A DNA stretch of 64,000 nucleotides from Drosophila persimilis (lineage: Eukaryota; Arthropoda; Insecta; Diptera; Drosophilidae): NCBI RefSeq assembly GCF_003286085.1, contig NW_020825289.1, forward strand, positions 12,958,001 to 13,022,000. The letters are read 5' to 3'. A model generated the notes under the pieces. It ran no database searches. It was not told the DNA's origin and saw only the letters and a program-made list of their open reading frames with translations. Below are positions 62,301-64,000 of the stretch, one piece after another. The translations under genes and the position numbers were made by a program. The first letter of the stretch is position 1. Every line of letters begins with the position of its first letter.

Positions 62301-64000
62301 TAGGAATTTGTGCTGTCATGCGGCGGAAGCACACACAGAGGCAATCGTCTGTGGAACTCAGAGAGAGAGACAGAGAGAGAGAATTTCACTTTCACCGCCA
62401 AACATGTCAAAACAAATTTGAAGTCTGCTCTGCCCGAGTATTTCCTGTTAGACAACGCATCCATAACACGGCACTCGAAGTCTATCCGACTGTCCGACTG
62501 TCCGACTGTCTGTCTTTCCGTAGCTCTGCCAACGGACCCGATAATTTGTAACTGCTCTGTGTCGATAGCCAAACGGTGGCCAAAGCATCAGCCATGGGCA
62601 TGGGCCCCCCTCCGCAATAATACGAGTACGAGTACGAGTAGTAGCACTTGAAACAATGCTGATGAGCTTAAAAGATAAACCAGAAGACAACAAATGAGTG
62701 AGTGTGTGAGTATAAAGAGCGCCCCCCCGCCTCTGCCTCTGCCTCTGCCTCTACCTCTATTTCCACTTCTGTTTCTGTTTTGTTCACATGCACTAATAGT
62801 TTCGTTGGGGGCCGGGACTGGGGCTGCGGCTGGGGGTGTAGGAAGCGCAATCCATACATCCATCCGTACATATGTAAGGTGAAATGCGCTCTTGGCACTC
62901 GATGCTCATGATCTGTGATCTGTCACAGTTTTAATGCGATTGTCTTAAGTTTTATGATGTGTAAAATGGCTGTGGGAAAAACATTTCCACGACGGGAGGG
63001 GACAGAGCCCTCTCGAAAGCACGGAAGAAAGTCCAAATGTCGCTTTCACATTAATTGCATGTGGGAGAGAGAGAGAGAAATAGAGAGATGTGGAAAATGT
63101 GAAATTATGGAATCCGTAATTTGCATAAACACAGAATTCCAGTGTGTGTGTTGGGTTCCACAATTAAATATGAATTGATTTTTAAGCAGAGATCGTCTAT
63201 GTGGAACAACAATTGGCCAACTCGATGATCGGACAGCGGTAAAAACGTGCTCCTGAAATTATCTGAACACTGTCCAACCATCGCACTGATCTCCGAGCAC
63301 TGACTGCCACTGCCACTGCAACATCAACTCTTCCATTCACAGCAGCTTCCTTCCCCCAGGCCTGATCGCTTTGGCTTGCTTTGGGCCGATCCGGTCCGGG
63401 CCAGGCCAAGTCTCAAACTACCGCAAAGTCAACTCCAGGCAGTGCCGACAAGTGCGGCAGAAACCGCAGCACCAGCCACAAACTGGCACACGCTTCAATC
63501 AGAATCTGTGACTGTTGCTGCGGCTTTGGCTGTCGGCTGTCGGCTGCTGGCTGCTGGCCAAGACATTTTCATTTCGCACGCGTTTTCTTTTATCGATCCA
63601 ACTGCTTTCCAGCCTGGCTTCAAATAGAAATTGAAAATTGTTTTGCGATTGTTGTGCACCGTGCGATCTACGCGATGTATCTGCACATCTGTATCTCTGA
63701 TGATTGCCATTCGCCTCACTTCCTCACCAAACTGACGCAGCAGAGTTCTGGGATGTGGATGTGGCAAACGGAAGCATTGATTTTCTTTTCTTGACTTTTT
63801 TTTTTGCAGAGAGATAATGAACTACAGTCATGGATCGGAAAATGCTTGGATCATTCTATACAGAAGTTCCCATGTCCATAGAAGGAACAGAACTACGAGT
63901 AGAGTCTGGTCAAAGAATCGGGATTGGAGTGCAGCTATTTCATATGAATAATCATTATTTACTTTATCTACTTTTGGAAAGAGCAATTCAGCGAAAGCCA
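57570..64000. other. Right-hand region without a recognised gene
   Basis: 6.4 kb, AT-rich with many microsatellites. There are CA runs at ~58872-58893 and 59313-59352, a GATCC pentamer run near 59418-59434, and CTCTG runs near 60697-60722. Two copies of a short AAAACGA/TCGTTTT palindrome lie at 57722 and 61796. A G/C-richer island at ~58590-58790 is unexplained. It may be 5' intron or upstream regulatory DNA of filzig or of the next gene. Confidence 0.5.
59313..59352. repeat. CA microsatellite
   Basis: About 20 uninterrupted CA units; likely polymorphic in length. Confidence 0.9.

Overview
The window is nuclear DNA from a Drosophila fly. Every protein-coding gene I could rebuild has a recognisable Drosophila homologue. 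Introns are mostly short (50-80 bases) with GT-AG ends, coding third positions are G/C-rich, and the spacers are AT-rich with CA, GA and CAG microsatellites and decayed transposons. All named genes belong, as far as I recall, to D. melanogaster chromosome arm 2R (Muller C), but in a different order. A non-melanogaster species, perhaps of the obscura group, is my inference. No search was run.

Layout, left to right: (1) 1-3 kb, the 3' part of a NIT-domain receptor guanylate cyclase (CG5719-like), then two tandem repeat copies, then an ARMC6 homologue (CG5721). (2) 6-7.7 kb, nopo/TRAIP, a RING E3 ligase on the minus strand, divergent from a MIF4G translation factor (CG8963-like, 8.6-11.7 kb). 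(3) 12.9-13.7 kb, an intronless RING plus DM9 gene (CG10916-like). (4) 14.5-20.2 kb, Hr51/unfulfilled, a nuclear receptor on the minus strand with large introns, followed by about 8.4 kb without a clear gene but with a Tc1-like transposase relic. (5) 28.7-29.4 kb, Arf51F (Arf6). (6) 31.9-40.0 kb, baboon, the activin type I receptor, with three interchangeable ligand-binding exons. (7) 43.6-45.5 kb, an ITG-like neuropeptide precursor. (8) 50.5-56.3 kb, filzig, a very large trypsin-type protease with a disordered stem. (9) 57.4-64 kb, no gene found except a possible short terminal exon.

All exon chains below were checked for frame. Coding totals are divisible by three, and splice phases agree at each junction for CG5719, CG5721, nopo, CG8963, Hr51, Arf51F, babo (all three forms), ITG-like and flz. 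The strongest biological feature is the babo exon cluster. The most interesting genome-scale signal is a dispersed repeat family found both upstream of CG5721 and at the Arf51F/babo junction, which joins genes from 51F and 44F and so is probably an inversion breakpoint. I saw no wholly novel system; less certain candidates are listed with low confidence.
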